Shown here piece after piece: positions 1 through 8,021 of a stretch of 64,000 nucleotides of DNA (its first letter is position 1; each line of letters opens with the position of its first letter). The notes under the pieces were generated by a model. That model ran no database searches, was not told the origin of the DNA, and saw only the letters and a list, made by a program, of their open reading frames with translations. The position numbers were made by a program, and so were the translations under genes. The stretch comes from Chondromyces crocatus (GTDB lineage Bacteria > Myxococcota_A > Polyangia > Polyangiales > Polyangiaceae), in the NCBI RefSeq assembly GCF_001189295.1, contig NZ_CP012159.1, forward strand, positions 5,782,525-5,846,524, written 5' to 3'.

Positions 1-39
1 CGCATCAGTCAGCAATCTTTTTGAAGGAGAACCACGACC

Positions 40-327
40 ATGCGCCGCACGATAGCTGGACTCGCTTTCCTTTCGATCACCGCTCTGTTCACGGCCGCCG
101 GCTGCGAAGACGCCGAGGAGCTGGTCAACTGCCAGCAGGTCTGCGCCAACTACCAGGACTGCGTCGACAGCGACTACGACGTCGAAAACTGTCGCAACGA
201 CTGCGAGACCAAGTCCGACAACGACAAGGACTACGCCTCCGACGTCCGCGTCTGTGAAGCCTGTCTCGACGGCAAAGCCTGCGCCGAACAGGTCGCGTGC
301 TTCGGGAGCTGCCCGATCTTGAAGTGA
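40..327 (+). CDS. Small cysteine-rich lipoprotein (family copy 1)
   Basis: Encodes 95 residues. A lipoprotein signal peptide (MRRTIAGLAFLSITALFTAAGC) puts the lipidated Cys at residue 22. The mature part has ten further cysteines with spacing x3, x5, x9, x3, x16, x2, x5, x5, x3, and is acidic. A second gene at 12191-12475 has exactly the same cysteine spacing, so this is a real protein family. A good ribosome site (GAAGGAGA, 23-30) fixes the ATG. It is probably anchored in the outer membrane as a disulfide-stapled helical protein. No enzyme motif is visible and the function is unknown. Confidence 0.85.
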   Translation: MRRTIAGLAFLSITALFTAAGCEDAEELVNCQQVCANYQDCVDSDYDVENCRNDCETKSDNDKDYASDVRVCEACLDGKACAEQVACFGSCPILK

Positions 328-567
328 CCCGACGGGAGACGTGCTCCGTCTGCCCGCGCGACGCCTCGGCGGACCTGTGGGGGTCATGGTGGCGGTCAAG
401 GGTCTGGTGACGAGCCCGCCTGCGCGCGGGTACTCACTGGCCCCAGCGGCCCCCAGCGGCCCTCATCGGCCCAGAGGCCCCTGTCAGCCCTCAGCGACCC
501 CCAGCGCGCTCTCTGCGCGCCCGTCGGGCTGGTCACGACGCCCGGAAGCTCGTCTACACTGCGAGCC

Positions 568-933
568 ATGTCTCGAACCACCCAGGCCCAGGGATTCAGC
601 GACGACGACCTGAAGCTCCACGAGGCCGAGGAGACGATGCCGCTCTTGCAGGCGCGCATCGAGACCCTGCTCGAAGCCTACGTTGCGAGTTCTCCTTCCC
701 TGGCCGAGCGACTCACCATGGCCGAGGAGCTGAGCGTGCTGTTCGCGCGGGCCGACCGGACCATGCAGCAGGTCCACGACGTCCTCATGGCCACCGCGGC
801 GCAGACGGGCGTCGACGCGACGGTGATCCGGCTCGTCGGAGAGATCGACGAGGTGCGCGCCACCTTCACGCGCTACAAAGAGCGGTTCGAGAGCACCCGA
901 GCCATCTTCGGGGATGACACGCCGCAGGCATAG
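568..933 (+). CDS. Small helical protein of unknown function (copy 1)
   Basis: Encodes 121 residues, acidic and predicted all-helical, with no signal peptide and no membrane segment, so probably cytoplasmic. It is clearly related to the gene at 1129-1491: both share MPLL-x-RIE-LL near the start, then AEEL, ARAD/SRAD-x-MQQV, and a C-terminal RLxGEIDEVRxTF block. The pair brackets a decayed fragment of a Cys-rich lipoprotein gene (1036-1121). I do not recognise the family. The conserved pair argues that it is a true gene. No function can be assigned. Confidence 0.7.
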   Translation: MSRTTQAQGFSDDDLKLHEAEETMPLLQARIETLLEAYVASSPSLAERLTMAEELSVLFARADRTMQQVHDVLMATAAQTGVDATVIRLVGEIDEVRATFTRYKERFESTRAIFGDDTPQA

Positions 934-1035
934 GCCGTCCACGGCGCCATCACCGCAAAGGAACCGCGCCGGATCGCGATCGTCGCAGATTCGCGGTTCA
1001 TCGTGCCGAGCGCCCCCCTGCGGCCGGGTCACGAA

Positions 1036-1121
1036 CGACAGCAGAACGTGACCGGATCCAGCAGCTTCCCCGTGTTCACCAGCTGCCCCCCTTGCGGCGT
1101 GCAGCTCCCCGGTTGGTCCTC
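1036..1121 (-). pseudogene. Decayed 3' end of a Cys-rich lipoprotein gene
   Basis: These 86 bases match 3590-3675, the 3' end of the Cys-rich lipoprotein gene 3586-4635, at 75 of 86 positions by hand alignment. On the minus strand it still reads EDQPGSCTP-GGQLVNTGKL and ends CCRS then stop. No start, signal peptide or remaining body is present. It lies between the two related helical-protein genes, 7 bp before the second one. I interpret it as a remnant of a duplication or recombination event. Confidence 0.75.
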
Positions 1122-1128
1122 ACAAACC

Positions 1129-1491
1129 ATGGATGAAGGCACCCTGCCGCGCATCCTCGATGAGAACGATCTCGTTCTCGAGGACGCCGAAACTACAATG
1201 CCGCTCCTGGAGGTCCGCATCGAGGCGCTGCTTACGGCATGCCTGCAAGCAGCATCATTGCCTCATGGTGAGCGACTCGCGATCGCCGAGGAACTGGTGA
1301 CGCTCTTCAGCCGTGCAGACCAGGTGATGCAACAGGTCTATCAAATACTCCAAACGACCGCAGCCGCAACTTGTGTAGATGACACAGTGACCCGTTTGAT
1401 TGGCGAAATCGATGAGGTTCGAACGACCTTTGCGCTTTGCAAAGCTCAGTTTGATAGCGCGATTTTTGGTGACAGGGGACCGTTCTCTTGA
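1129..1491 (+). CDS. Small helical protein of unknown function (copy 2)
   Basis: Encodes 120 residues (start MDEGTLPRIL). It is a paralog of 568-933, sharing TTMPLLEVRIEALL, AEEL, ADQVMQQV and LIGEIDEVRTTF blocks. The start was chosen at the ATG where similarity to the first copy begins; the open frame upstream runs through the pseudogene fragment. The 3' half is distinctly less GC-rich than the arginine operon. It is convergent with the HNH lipoprotein gene ending at 1552, with 60 bp between them. Function unknown; a role as an immunity or partner protein is possible but nothing in the sequence shows it. Confidence 0.7.
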   Translation: MDEGTLPRILDENDLVLEDAETTMPLLEVRIEALLTACLQAASLPHGERLAIAEELVTLFSRADQVMQQVYQILQTTAAATCVDDTVTRLIGEIDEVRTTFALCKAQFDSAIFGDRGPFS

Positions 1492-1551
1492 ACTCATTCA
1501 ATGCAACGTGCCGGACGCGAATGTCAAGAAGTGATGGAAGCTGAAACTACT

Positions 1552-2193
1552 TCAGCAAAGCAAGAGTTGCGTCGCATGCTTGGCCAAAGCGTTGAGTGTC
1601 GTGAGAGGAAAATTGGTCAGCTTCCACCACATCCCATTGGCCTTGAGACTTCGATTGATGCTTGCATCGAGAGGGTTGTAATTCCACGGCATATCCAGCC
1701 CACCACGGGACCTTGGGATGATGTGATCGATGTCCTTCCCCTTCAGGTCGACCCCCTCCTTTTGCAGCGTCTTTCTGTATTTGCTTGTACTCATGGCACG
1801 GCCACAGACCCCACGGAGAAATAGATCCGAACCCGCTGCGACGATGATGATGGCTGTTACTTCTCGGTATCGATCTGCCGCAATTCGGTAGTTTCGTGCT
1901 GATTCCTCGAAGGCCCCGCTCGCCGCTCCGTAGGCTGCTGCTGCTCGGTGGTACGCATCTTGGGCAGCTGCCAGATCCAGCGCGATCCGGTCGCCGCGCT
2001 CCAGGAGGTCTACCGCCATGTGCTGCATGAGGACCAAGTCGCCCTCCGTGAGGCTGTAGGTCTCGTCCGTTCGCGAGGCAGACCTTTCGCTGCTGCTGAG
2101 AGATTGTTCGATGGCGGTGAGCCCGTCGTGCGTACTTCCGCCGCACGCACAGGCGAAAAGGCCTATCGCGAAGAAAAGTTGAGTGAGGCGCAT
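1552..2193 (-). CDS. Lipoprotein with C-terminal HNH-nuclease-like domain (candidate toxin)
   Basis: Encodes about 213 residues. A short lipoprotein signal (MRLTQLFFAIGLFAC) is followed by a helical middle (about 40-120) and a C-terminal block with KGKDIDHIIPRSRGG, then WNYNPLDASINRSLKANG. This DHxxP-GG-N-N pattern is that of HNH/His-Me-finger nucleases, including toxin domains. It is the last gene of an overlapping three-gene lipoprotein operon, its start lying inside the end of the preceding gene. An ATG at 2214 is an alternative start. A lipid-anchored nuclease has no obvious housekeeping role; it recalls SitA-type lipoprotein toxins of Myxococcus (inference). No immunity gene is identified. 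Confidence 0.75.
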   Translation of the reverse strand: MRLTQLFFAIGLFACACGGSTHDGLTAIEQSLSSSERSASRTDETYSLTEGDLVLMQHMAVDLLERGDRIALDLAAAQDAYHRAAAAYGAASGAFEESARNYRIAADRYREVTAIIIVAAGSDLFLRGVCGRAMSTSKYRKTLQKEGVDLKGKDIDHIIPRSRGGLDMPWNYNPLDASINRSLKANGMWWKLTNFPLTTLNALAKHATQLLLC

Positions 2194-2774
2194 TCGTTTG
2201 GCATCGGGGAGCATTGAGGTGCGGTGGTAAGTCTGTGACGAGCGAGCACCCTGCCTTTGAATGAGGCTTCTTGTTCCCAGCAAGGCCGAGGAGCGGACGC
2301 CTTGACACATGGCCCTCTGCTTCCAGTGTTTCCTGCGACAGCCCCTGCGCCACAGCCTGCCAGCACCGCAGGCGCTGCTGCGCCGCCCGTAGCAGCGGCG
2401 ATTCCCCATCCAAAGAGACAGCCCAATCCCGCGCCGCTCGCCGTGTTCTGGGTACGCTTCGCGTCGCAAGCATGCCAGTTCGCCACATCCTGATTGCACT
2501 GGGAGAGTTCCGCCATGACTTCCGCATGGATTCGAGCATTCTGCGCTCTACATTCCTCCCATGCGATGCACCGACGCTGCGCTTCGAGCTGATACTGGAG
2601 CTGAATCACCTCGGCACGAAGGTAGGCTGCTCGTCGCTCGTCGACGGCGAGGCGTCGATCGAGATCTGCTTGCCTCTGTTCGACGTGTCCCAGTCGTCGG
2701 TCCACTCGGGGGCTGCATCCGAACAGTAGAGGAAGGCTGACTGCGGCAATCGGAAATAGTGAATAGGTATTCAT
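2163..2774 (-). CDS. Lipoprotein with coiled coil and glycine-zipper segment
   Basis: Encodes 203 residues. The signal is MNTYSLFPIAAVSLPLLFGC, with Cys at residue 20. The mature protein begins with a charged heptad-like helix rich in Arg, Gln and Leu (about 22-75), followed by a Gly/Ala-rich hydrophobic stretch (GAGLGCLFGWGIAAATGG and on) resembling glycine-zipper membrane segments, then a Cys-containing tail. The ATG overlaps the stop of the upstream gene (ATGA at 2771-2774), and its own 3' end overlaps the HNH lipoprotein gene by about 30 bp, so the three are co-translated. It may be a membrane-inserting or carrier partner of the HNH protein; that is inference. Confidence 0.75.
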   Translation of the reverse strand: MNTYSLFPIAAVSLPLLFGCSPRVDRRLGHVEQRQADLDRRLAVDERRAAYLRAEVIQLQYQLEAQRRCIAWEECRAQNARIHAEVMAELSQCNQDVANWHACDAKRTQNTASGAGLGCLFGWGIAAATGGAAAPAVLAGCGAGAVAGNTGSRGPCVKASAPRPCWEQEASFKGRVLARHRLTTAPQCSPMPNECASLNFSSR

Positions 2775-3346
2775 GGGGTGACCAGGGCACATCCGGTGGG
2801 GAGCGCAACGCGTATTGGAACTCGGCACGCGCACCGGCGCTCATTCGTTCCCAGATATCCCTCGTCTCCTACGCCCCATTGGAATCGCCGTCCGATGATG
2901 CACTCGCCACCTGTCATGGCTACGACCTCGAATGCTTCGAAGTCTCTGGGCGGTGCGTGGCTGATGGGGGTCAACATCTGCGGTATCCGAGCTGTCCACG
3001 CAGCTGCCATTCGCCTCTCGCCTGAGCCGAGATCGAGACACAGACGCATGACGCACGAGTCGTGGCGAGAACGGTCGTTTGTGCAAACTGTCTCGAGATA
3101 GTCGTCGCGGCCATCGCCATCGACGTCACCGGTTGGAGCAAGCGCCGCCGATGATGCAGGAGAGCTGGCGCCGCATGGCTTCGTCAGCTCTGCATGCCAC
3201 GGTGCGGGGATCGGAGCATTGGGGCTGGGTGGTGCCGCGAAGAAAAAAACTGAGGTTGTAGATGTGGGAGATGTGGCGGGGGAACTGCCACCGCATGCAG
3301 AGACGCCGGATGTGATGGTGGCGAGTAAACCGAGTATGCGACTCAT
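2771..3346 (-). CDS. Lipoprotein with a VCBS/FG-GAP-like calcium motif
   Basis: Encodes 191 residues, first gene of the three-gene operon. The signal peptide MSRILGLLATITSGVSAC gives a lipidated Cys at residue 18, then a Ser/Thr/Pro-rich linker. A segment GDVDGDGRDDYLETVC resembles the calcium-binding loop of FG-GAP/VCBS repeat proteins; only one repeat is visible. Several cysteines are present in the C-terminal half. The ATG at 3346 was preferred over the in-frame TTG one codon upstream. The stop overlaps the next start. The specific function is not recognised. Confidence 0.75.
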   Translation of the reverse strand: MSRILGLLATITSGVSACGGSSPATSPTSTTSVFFFAAPPSPNAPIPAPWHAELTKPCGASSPASSAALAPTGDVDGDGRDDYLETVCTNDRSRHDSCVMRLCLDLGSGERRMAAAWTARIPQMLTPISHAPPRDFEAFEVVAMTGGECIIGRRFQWGVGDEGYLGTNERRCACRVPIRVALPTGCALVTP

Positions 3347-3585
3347 CAAGAACTACCCTGAATACACCCTGGTTACAGACTTTCGCAAGAGCCTGCCGGT
3401 GTCGGTTCTCATGTCCGATGGAAGTGTCGTATCTGATGTAGGAGGACGCTGGTCCGCCCGTCAGCAAGAGGGCGGATTTGCGTTGGGTTAGGTGCAGATC
3501 GCGCCGGATGGCCGTCATCCACTCATGTTCGTGAGCACCTGCAAATACTAGAGTTTTGCTGGTGGTGTCCTGATACAGGAGCGCG

Positions 3586-4635
3586 CTATCGACAGCAGAA
3601 CGTCACTGGGTCCAGCAGCTTCCCCGTGTTCACCAGCTGCCCTCCCAAAGGCGTGCAACTCCCTGGTTGATCCTCCAGGAAGGCCCCCGTCACGCTGTTG
3701 ATCTCAGGATGCATTGCAACGATTTCTCGGCATGATGTTGATTCTAGCGAGGCATACACGTCCTGATCGTTTCCGGAGCAATCCTGCTCTCGATGGACGC
3801 CAAGCACCGTTTTGCAACGCGATCCTTCTGCAGGTGCACAGCTACAAGGAATGCACGTGGAGTCATCGGTAACGCCCCCGTAGAAAACGCGCCGCTGACC
3901 ATAACCGGCGGGGCACTCCTTCCCTTCACTCATTTGGAACAGGCACACCTCGAACCCCGTGAGCGATGCCGCGAGCTTAGGGCCGCAGATACGGGTCCGG
4001 TCCGAGCAGGCTTCCGGGGGCTCCAGGGACTTGCAAGCCATCGCCTTTGTCGACCACCCGAACGTAGCTCGGTGAACACTCGTTTCCACCGGTAGGCAAC
4101 CACCGAGTATCGCTCGTTCGGGGACTACCGACAGGGTAGAATGAATACGATCCACGTTCAGGCATGACCCATCCCAACCCAGAGGAAGCTCGGTGTGCAG
4201 TAAGGGTCCTCCACAGCTCGAATCGATCTGGCTCACGCCAAATCCCAAAGGAAACTGACATACGGGAGGCGTGCAGGTGCACGTGCTACAGGTGCCCTCG
4301 CTGCTGAGACCTGCATGGCCCTCATAAATGGGAGCTGGAGCGTGGGATGGGCAAGATGGTGCCTCGTCGGGGGGACCGTGCCAGAGAAGAATGGGCCCCT
4401 CCCAGCCGATCGGAGCCGGTGGGACACAATCACCCTCTGTGCATGCACAGGGCTCAGCGCATTCGATACAAGGATCAGGGCAGGTGTAGATGTCTATCCG
4501 TCCAGTCGTGCATGAAGTCACGACTGTCACAATTCCAATGAGAATCAATACTCGCCTTCGGACGGCGCATGTCTCGGCGTTCGAAAGCATTGTGTTTGAA
4601 CCTGGATCATCCAGAGAGAGTGACGCATCCGTCAT
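3586..4635 (-). CDS. Cys-rich lipoprotein, tandem paralog A
   Basis: Encodes 349 residues. An Arg-rich n-region (RRR) and hydrophobic stretch end at VTVVTSC, predicting a lipoprotein; many cysteines follow. It is a tandem paralog of 4635-5609: both share W-x-GP-xx-LW-x-GP, APxCPxxAP, YEGHAGL, a CxxCxCTxPxC cluster, LGWDGSC/PPDWDGSC and a C-terminal GSCT-GG-L...TFCC. The start chosen (4635) overlaps the upstream stop as TGATG and follows GAGG; the ATG at 4590 would give a more conventional signal peptide and is a serious alternative. A degraded copy of its 3' end sits at 1036-1121. Function unknown, presumably cell surface. Confidence 0.75.
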   Translation of the reverse strand: MTDASLSLDDPGSNTMLSNAETCAVRRRVLILIGIVTVVTSCTTGRIDIYTCPDPCIECAEPCACTEGDCVPPAPIGWEGPILLWHGPPDEAPSCPSHAPAPIYEGHAGLSSEGTCSTCTCTPPVCQFPLGFGVSQIDSSCGGPLLHTELPLGWDGSCLNVDRIHSTLSVVPERAILGGCLPVETSVHRATFGWSTKAMACKSLEPPEACSDRTRICGPKLAASLTGFEVCLFQMSEGKECPAGYGQRRVFYGGVTDDSTCIPCSCAPAEGSRCKTVLGVHREQDCSGNDQDVYASLESTSCREIVAMHPEINSVTGAFLEDQPGSCTPLGGQLVNTGKLLDPVTFCCR

Positions 4636-5609
4636 CACGACCTCTGGCAACAAAAGGTCGTTGGCAATGTTGGGACACCCTCTCCTGTCAGCTCTCCGCC
4701 TCGGTGAGTGCATGCCCCTGGCTCATTGTGTTTCTGGAATCTGCCGGATACACTACCATAACGCTCCGTGATGAAGGCCTCGACACAATTGCCACGATCG
4801 ATGTCGACCGTCGTTCCCGTGATGTTTTTTTTGCATATGTGGTCCATGCTCAAGGTGGTGAAGGCGTGGCATCGGCTCGTCTCCGGCGGCAGACATTCGC
4901 ATGGGCTGCACGCAGACCGATCCTCGACTCCTTCATTGAACTGACGCGCCTCCGGGTACTCCTCGGGACAGGCTCTCGCTTCGGCCGGCCCCACGCCGTA
5001 GACACATTGCTGAAACCCTACTGGCCGTTGTGGGCACCCGTTCGCACCTGAGGTGCAAGTTTCGTCGTCGATCGGACCGCAGGCGCGTGCCCGCGTCTCC
5101 CACGCGAATGTGACCTCCTTGCTCGGGTGTGGGGCGAGCGGCTCACACTCAGTCAGTGTGGAGGGCCAGAATGAGACACTCCTGGGATTCGTGATCAGCG
5201 GAAACGAGAAACAGGAACCATCCCAGTCCGGTGGTGCCAGCACCTCGCGGCTGGGGGCTCCGCAGCGCGTATCCCCGAAACTCATGACCCATCCTGCGGG
5301 CAGCTTGCATTCGGGCTGCGTGCATTCACAGGCGTCGCAGCTCCCCTGGGTCTGCAAGCCAGCGTGCCCCTCGTAGGCCAGCAGCGGCGCCGACGGCGGG
5401 CAAGGAGGCGCCTCGGCTTCGGGCCCCGACCAGAGCCACACGGGGCCCTTCCAGTGGAGCTGCGGGTCGCCGGAGCAGGCCTCACCAAGACACGACGCAG
5501 GGGCCGAGATCGTGGACACCGCGGAGCTGTCGCCCGTACAGGACAGCACCTCCAGGAGGCCAGCGGCCAGCAGCAGAACGAACGACAGCATTCGTGGGAG
5601 CGTTCGCAT
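4635..5609 (-). CDS. Cys-rich lipoprotein, tandem paralog B
   Basis: Encodes 324 residues. The signal MRTLPRMLSFVLLLAAGLLEVLSC predicts lipid attachment at Cys24. The AAAGGGA sequence 8-14 bp upstream supports this ATG rather than longer open-frame starts. The body repeats the paralog A scheme: GP-x-WLW-x-GP, APPCPPSAP, YEGHAGL, CDACECTQPEC, DWDGSCF, CSPCECLPPE and a terminal GACTHRGGEL...TFCC. The regular Cys pairs imply a disulfide-rich extracytoplasmic fold. It forms a two-gene operon with paralog A through a TGATG junction. No catalytic motif is visible. Confidence 0.8.
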   Translation of the reverse strand: MRTLPRMLSFVLLLAAGLLEVLSCTGDSSAVSTISAPASCLGEACSGDPQLHWKGPVWLWSGPEAEAPPCPPSAPLLAYEGHAGLQTQGSCDACECTQPECKLPAGWVMSFGDTRCGAPSREVLAPPDWDGSCFSFPLITNPRSVSFWPSTLTECEPLAPHPSKEVTFAWETRARACGPIDDETCTSGANGCPQRPVGFQQCVYGVGPAEARACPEEYPEARQFNEGVEDRSACSPCECLPPETSRCHAFTTLSMDHICKKNITGTTVDIDRGNCVEAFITERYGSVSGRFQKHNEPGACTHRGGELTGEGVPTLPTTFCCQRS

Positions 5610-6703
5610 GGACGAATCCCTTTCACGCACGGAGGCGGGACGGTGACGCAGAAGCGGTGACGCCCTTCGCGGAGCGACTTGGGGGTACGGTCGCTCAGCC
5701 GTAGCGCTGTCGTCAAGCAATGCATCCAGGGTGCTCGGTCGAAATGAGCATGTGACGACCGAGCACGGAGCGCATTACGTGCGACATGCTTCTTCATTGG
5801 TAAAAGACGGCTCCAGAGCGCAGCCGACCAGGGCGGCGCAGAGCCATCTTTCCTTCAGAGCGGTGCTCGATGAAGCAATGAGCAGCCGTACGATCTTTTT
5901 TCCCACGCCATATCGAAGCCGCGCGCAAGTGCGTGGCCCTGCCGCAGCGGTCAGCGTCGGTGGCGTACCCTCGCTCCACATCGGGTCGAAGGCGAGCCCC
6001 ATCGCGACCTGGCGAACGAGCGCGGAGCCGCATTGTGGTGCTGCTCCGCAGATTGCCAGGGGGGGCGCGCCACCCTGCGCATTCCTCCATTCACCTGCCA
6101 CGCCCGGCTCCGCCCAGCCGACGTGCCCCTCCGTCGCCGGCTCGAGCTGGTCCCGCCCAGCGGCCCCTGGGAGGCCCCGGGTCGGCCCAGATTTCATGGG
6201 GCTCGTGAGGCATCCCGCGGCACAGGCGCCCTCCTCGGACGACGGGACCTGGTCACGCGCGCGACGAGGTGTCGTCGGTCGACGGACGGCGCCTGGTCAC
6301 CCTCGCAACCTGATGCCGCAGGTCGCTGGACGGCACCTCGTTTCGGAGAACACCTGCGGGAGGCGCCGGTAACCCCTCGGGTCGAGGGCGTGACCGGATG
6401 ACCTAGGCCAGCCACCACCCCCCGGGTGCGAGCCGATCCAGGCGCACTCCGTGGCCGCGCGAAGGTCGTCGGCGAGACGGGGTGCCAGCGGTGGACCTCC
6501 GTCGGCAGGTCGAGCGGTGATCCACCTGTCGTCGGTCGTTGCGCCTACCCGCTCACGACGGTGACCTGCGGAAAAAGAAATCGTCGACGCCTGGACCCTG
6601 GCGCCGGTGCCCATTCCGACGGTCAGAAGGGGCGAACCCGAGCGGGGGGCGCGCTGGAGGGCATCGCGCGGATCGTCGCCTCGCTGTGCGCTGTGGGAGC
6701 GCG
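5610..6703. other. 1.1-kb gap without a convincing gene
   Basis: Several open frames cross this stretch on both strands, but none shows a signal peptide, a recognisable motif, a paralog in the window or a ribosome site with a matching start. The GC-rich part 6200-6700 simply permits long frames. The left part contains the upstream region of the Cys-rich lipoprotein operon and a strong dyad at 5731-5766. I see no gene here. Confidence 0.5.
5731..5766. promoter_or_regulatory. Perfect 11-bp dyad upstream of the Cys-rich lipoprotein operon
   Basis: GTGCTCGGTCG (5731-5741) and its exact complement CGACCGAGCAC (5756-5766) flank a 14-base spacer. The site lies 122 bp upstream of the ATG at 5609. 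No T-tract follows on either side, so a protein-binding site or structured leader is as likely as a terminator. Confidence 0.45.
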
Positions 6704-7912
6704 TCACCGCCTTCGAGGTGACGCCCCGAAGGTGTCGAGCTGCTTCTGTGCGGCCTGAGCGATGCGCGCCTCCGGGTCCTTGGCAAGCTTCGTGAGCACC
6801 GGCTTTGCCGCGTCCGGATCGCAGGCGGCGAGCTGATGGATCGCGGTGACCCGCGTCGGGAGCCGCGTCGCAGGCGCGGCGAGCAGCGACTTCAGGACAT
6901 CGAACCCGAGGCGTTTCAGCGCAGGAGGCGATCGCCTGTCGGCGCACATGCTCCTCGCGTCGTCCACGTACCCGTCGTCGAACCTGCCCCGGGCGCGTTC
7001 ATAGAACCTGGCGTCGCGCCCTTGCCCCAGGAGGGGGAGCATGGCCCGGAAGCCCTCGACCTTGAGGCCCGGACAGCCGCTCTTCGCCGCAGCGCTCTGC
7101 GCGACGCCAGCGAAATGGTCCGTCCGCTGCAAGTGCGCGCGGAGGAGCTGGCAGACGGGCACGGTGGGCAGCAAGGAGGACAGCGAGATCAGCGCGTGCT
7201 CCTGCACCGCGGGATCCGCGTCGCCGAGGAGCTTCAGCAGGGCCTCGCGGACGAGCACCTCGTCGTCGTAGCTCCACGTGGTCTGCGCGACCTCCCTGCG
7301 GAACTCGACGACGGGATGCTCGATGAGGGCGCGGACCTCGCCGCTCATGCCGATGCGCTCCAGGTTGATGCTGGAGAGGAGCCACGCAAGCTCGGTGGCG
7401 ACCTCGGGGTTCCTCTCTCGCTTGATGATCGTCACCAGGGCTCGACCGGTCGGGGTGTCGAACTCGGTGATGCCGATGGAGAGCATCTTCAGCTTGTTGA
7501 CCGCCAGCAGCCGGAGCCTCTCCCGCGGGTGTTCGAGCAGGTGGAGCAGGGTCGGGAAGGCCTTGTCGCTGGCGAAGAGGTCCTGCTCCTCGTCCCAGGC
7601 GTAGTAGCTGCTGCAGTCCGTGGGCAGCCCGGTGTCGTCGTCGTCCACGCAGCTCAGCTCCGCGTTCTGCGCGAGCTCCACGATGCGCGGGTCGATCATG
7701 CTCGGCGGGATGGCGCTCACGGCGGCGCCGGTGCCCGCCTTGCCATCGGCCGAAGGCGTCGCTCCGGGGGCCTCCGGCTTCGGGGGCGTGCTGGCCACCA
7801 CCGCGGAGGCACAGGCCGGGGATCGGGGGGCGCCATCCGTGGTCGCCGCACAGGCAGGGCTCAGCGAGGTGAGGAGGAGCAGGAGTCCGAGCCGCGATCC
7901 CCGAGGGTGCAT
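6704..7912 (-). CDS. HEAT-like repeat lipoprotein (tandem paralog 1)
   Basis: Encodes 402 residues. The signal peptide MHPRGSRLGLLLLLTSLSPAC is followed by a Pro/Ala-rich linker to about residue 75. The rest is helical with recurring LL-x-LL...A-x-xAL-xxL motifs, such as LLKLLGDADPAVQEHALISL, typical of HEAT/armadillo solenoids. It is paralogous to the neighbouring gene 8022-9215; both end with CDPxAAKPVLxxLAKD...QA-xQL and share the CxxLRxHLxxTDH segment. An outer-membrane-anchored protein-interaction scaffold is the reasonable inference. The exact role is unknown. Confidence 0.85.
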   Translation of the reverse strand: MHPRGSRLGLLLLLTSLSPACAATTDGAPRSPACASAVVASTPPKPEAPGATPSADGKAGTGAAVSAIPPSMIDPRIVELAQNAELSCVDDDDTGLPTDCSSYYAWDEEQDLFASDKAFPTLLHLLEHPRERLRLLAVNKLKMLSIGITEFDTPTGRALVTIIKRERNPEVATELAWLLSSINLERIGMSGEVRALIEHPVVEFRREVAQTTWSYDDEVLVREALLKLLGDADPAVQEHALISLSSLLPTVPVCQLLRAHLQRTDHFAGVAQSAAAKSGCPGLKVEGFRAMLPLLGQGRDARFYERARGRFDDGYVDDARSMCADRRSPPALKRLGFDVLKSLLAAPATRLPTRVTAIHQLAACDPDAAKPVLTKLAKDPEARIAQAAQKQLDTFGASPRRR

Positions 7913-8021
7913 GAACAGGCGCTATCAGCAGCCCTTGGGCGGGTCAATCGAGAGCGCCCCGCGTGATACGCCGCCGTGACGTCGCCTCTCCGGAGCGTCG
8001 TCGCGCGCGCCGACGAAGCGC

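Noticed and set aside
5731-6372. Possible 213-codon gene in the 5.6-6.7 kb gap
   Set aside because: No ribosome site, no motif, no paralog in the window, and competing frames on the other strand are equally long.
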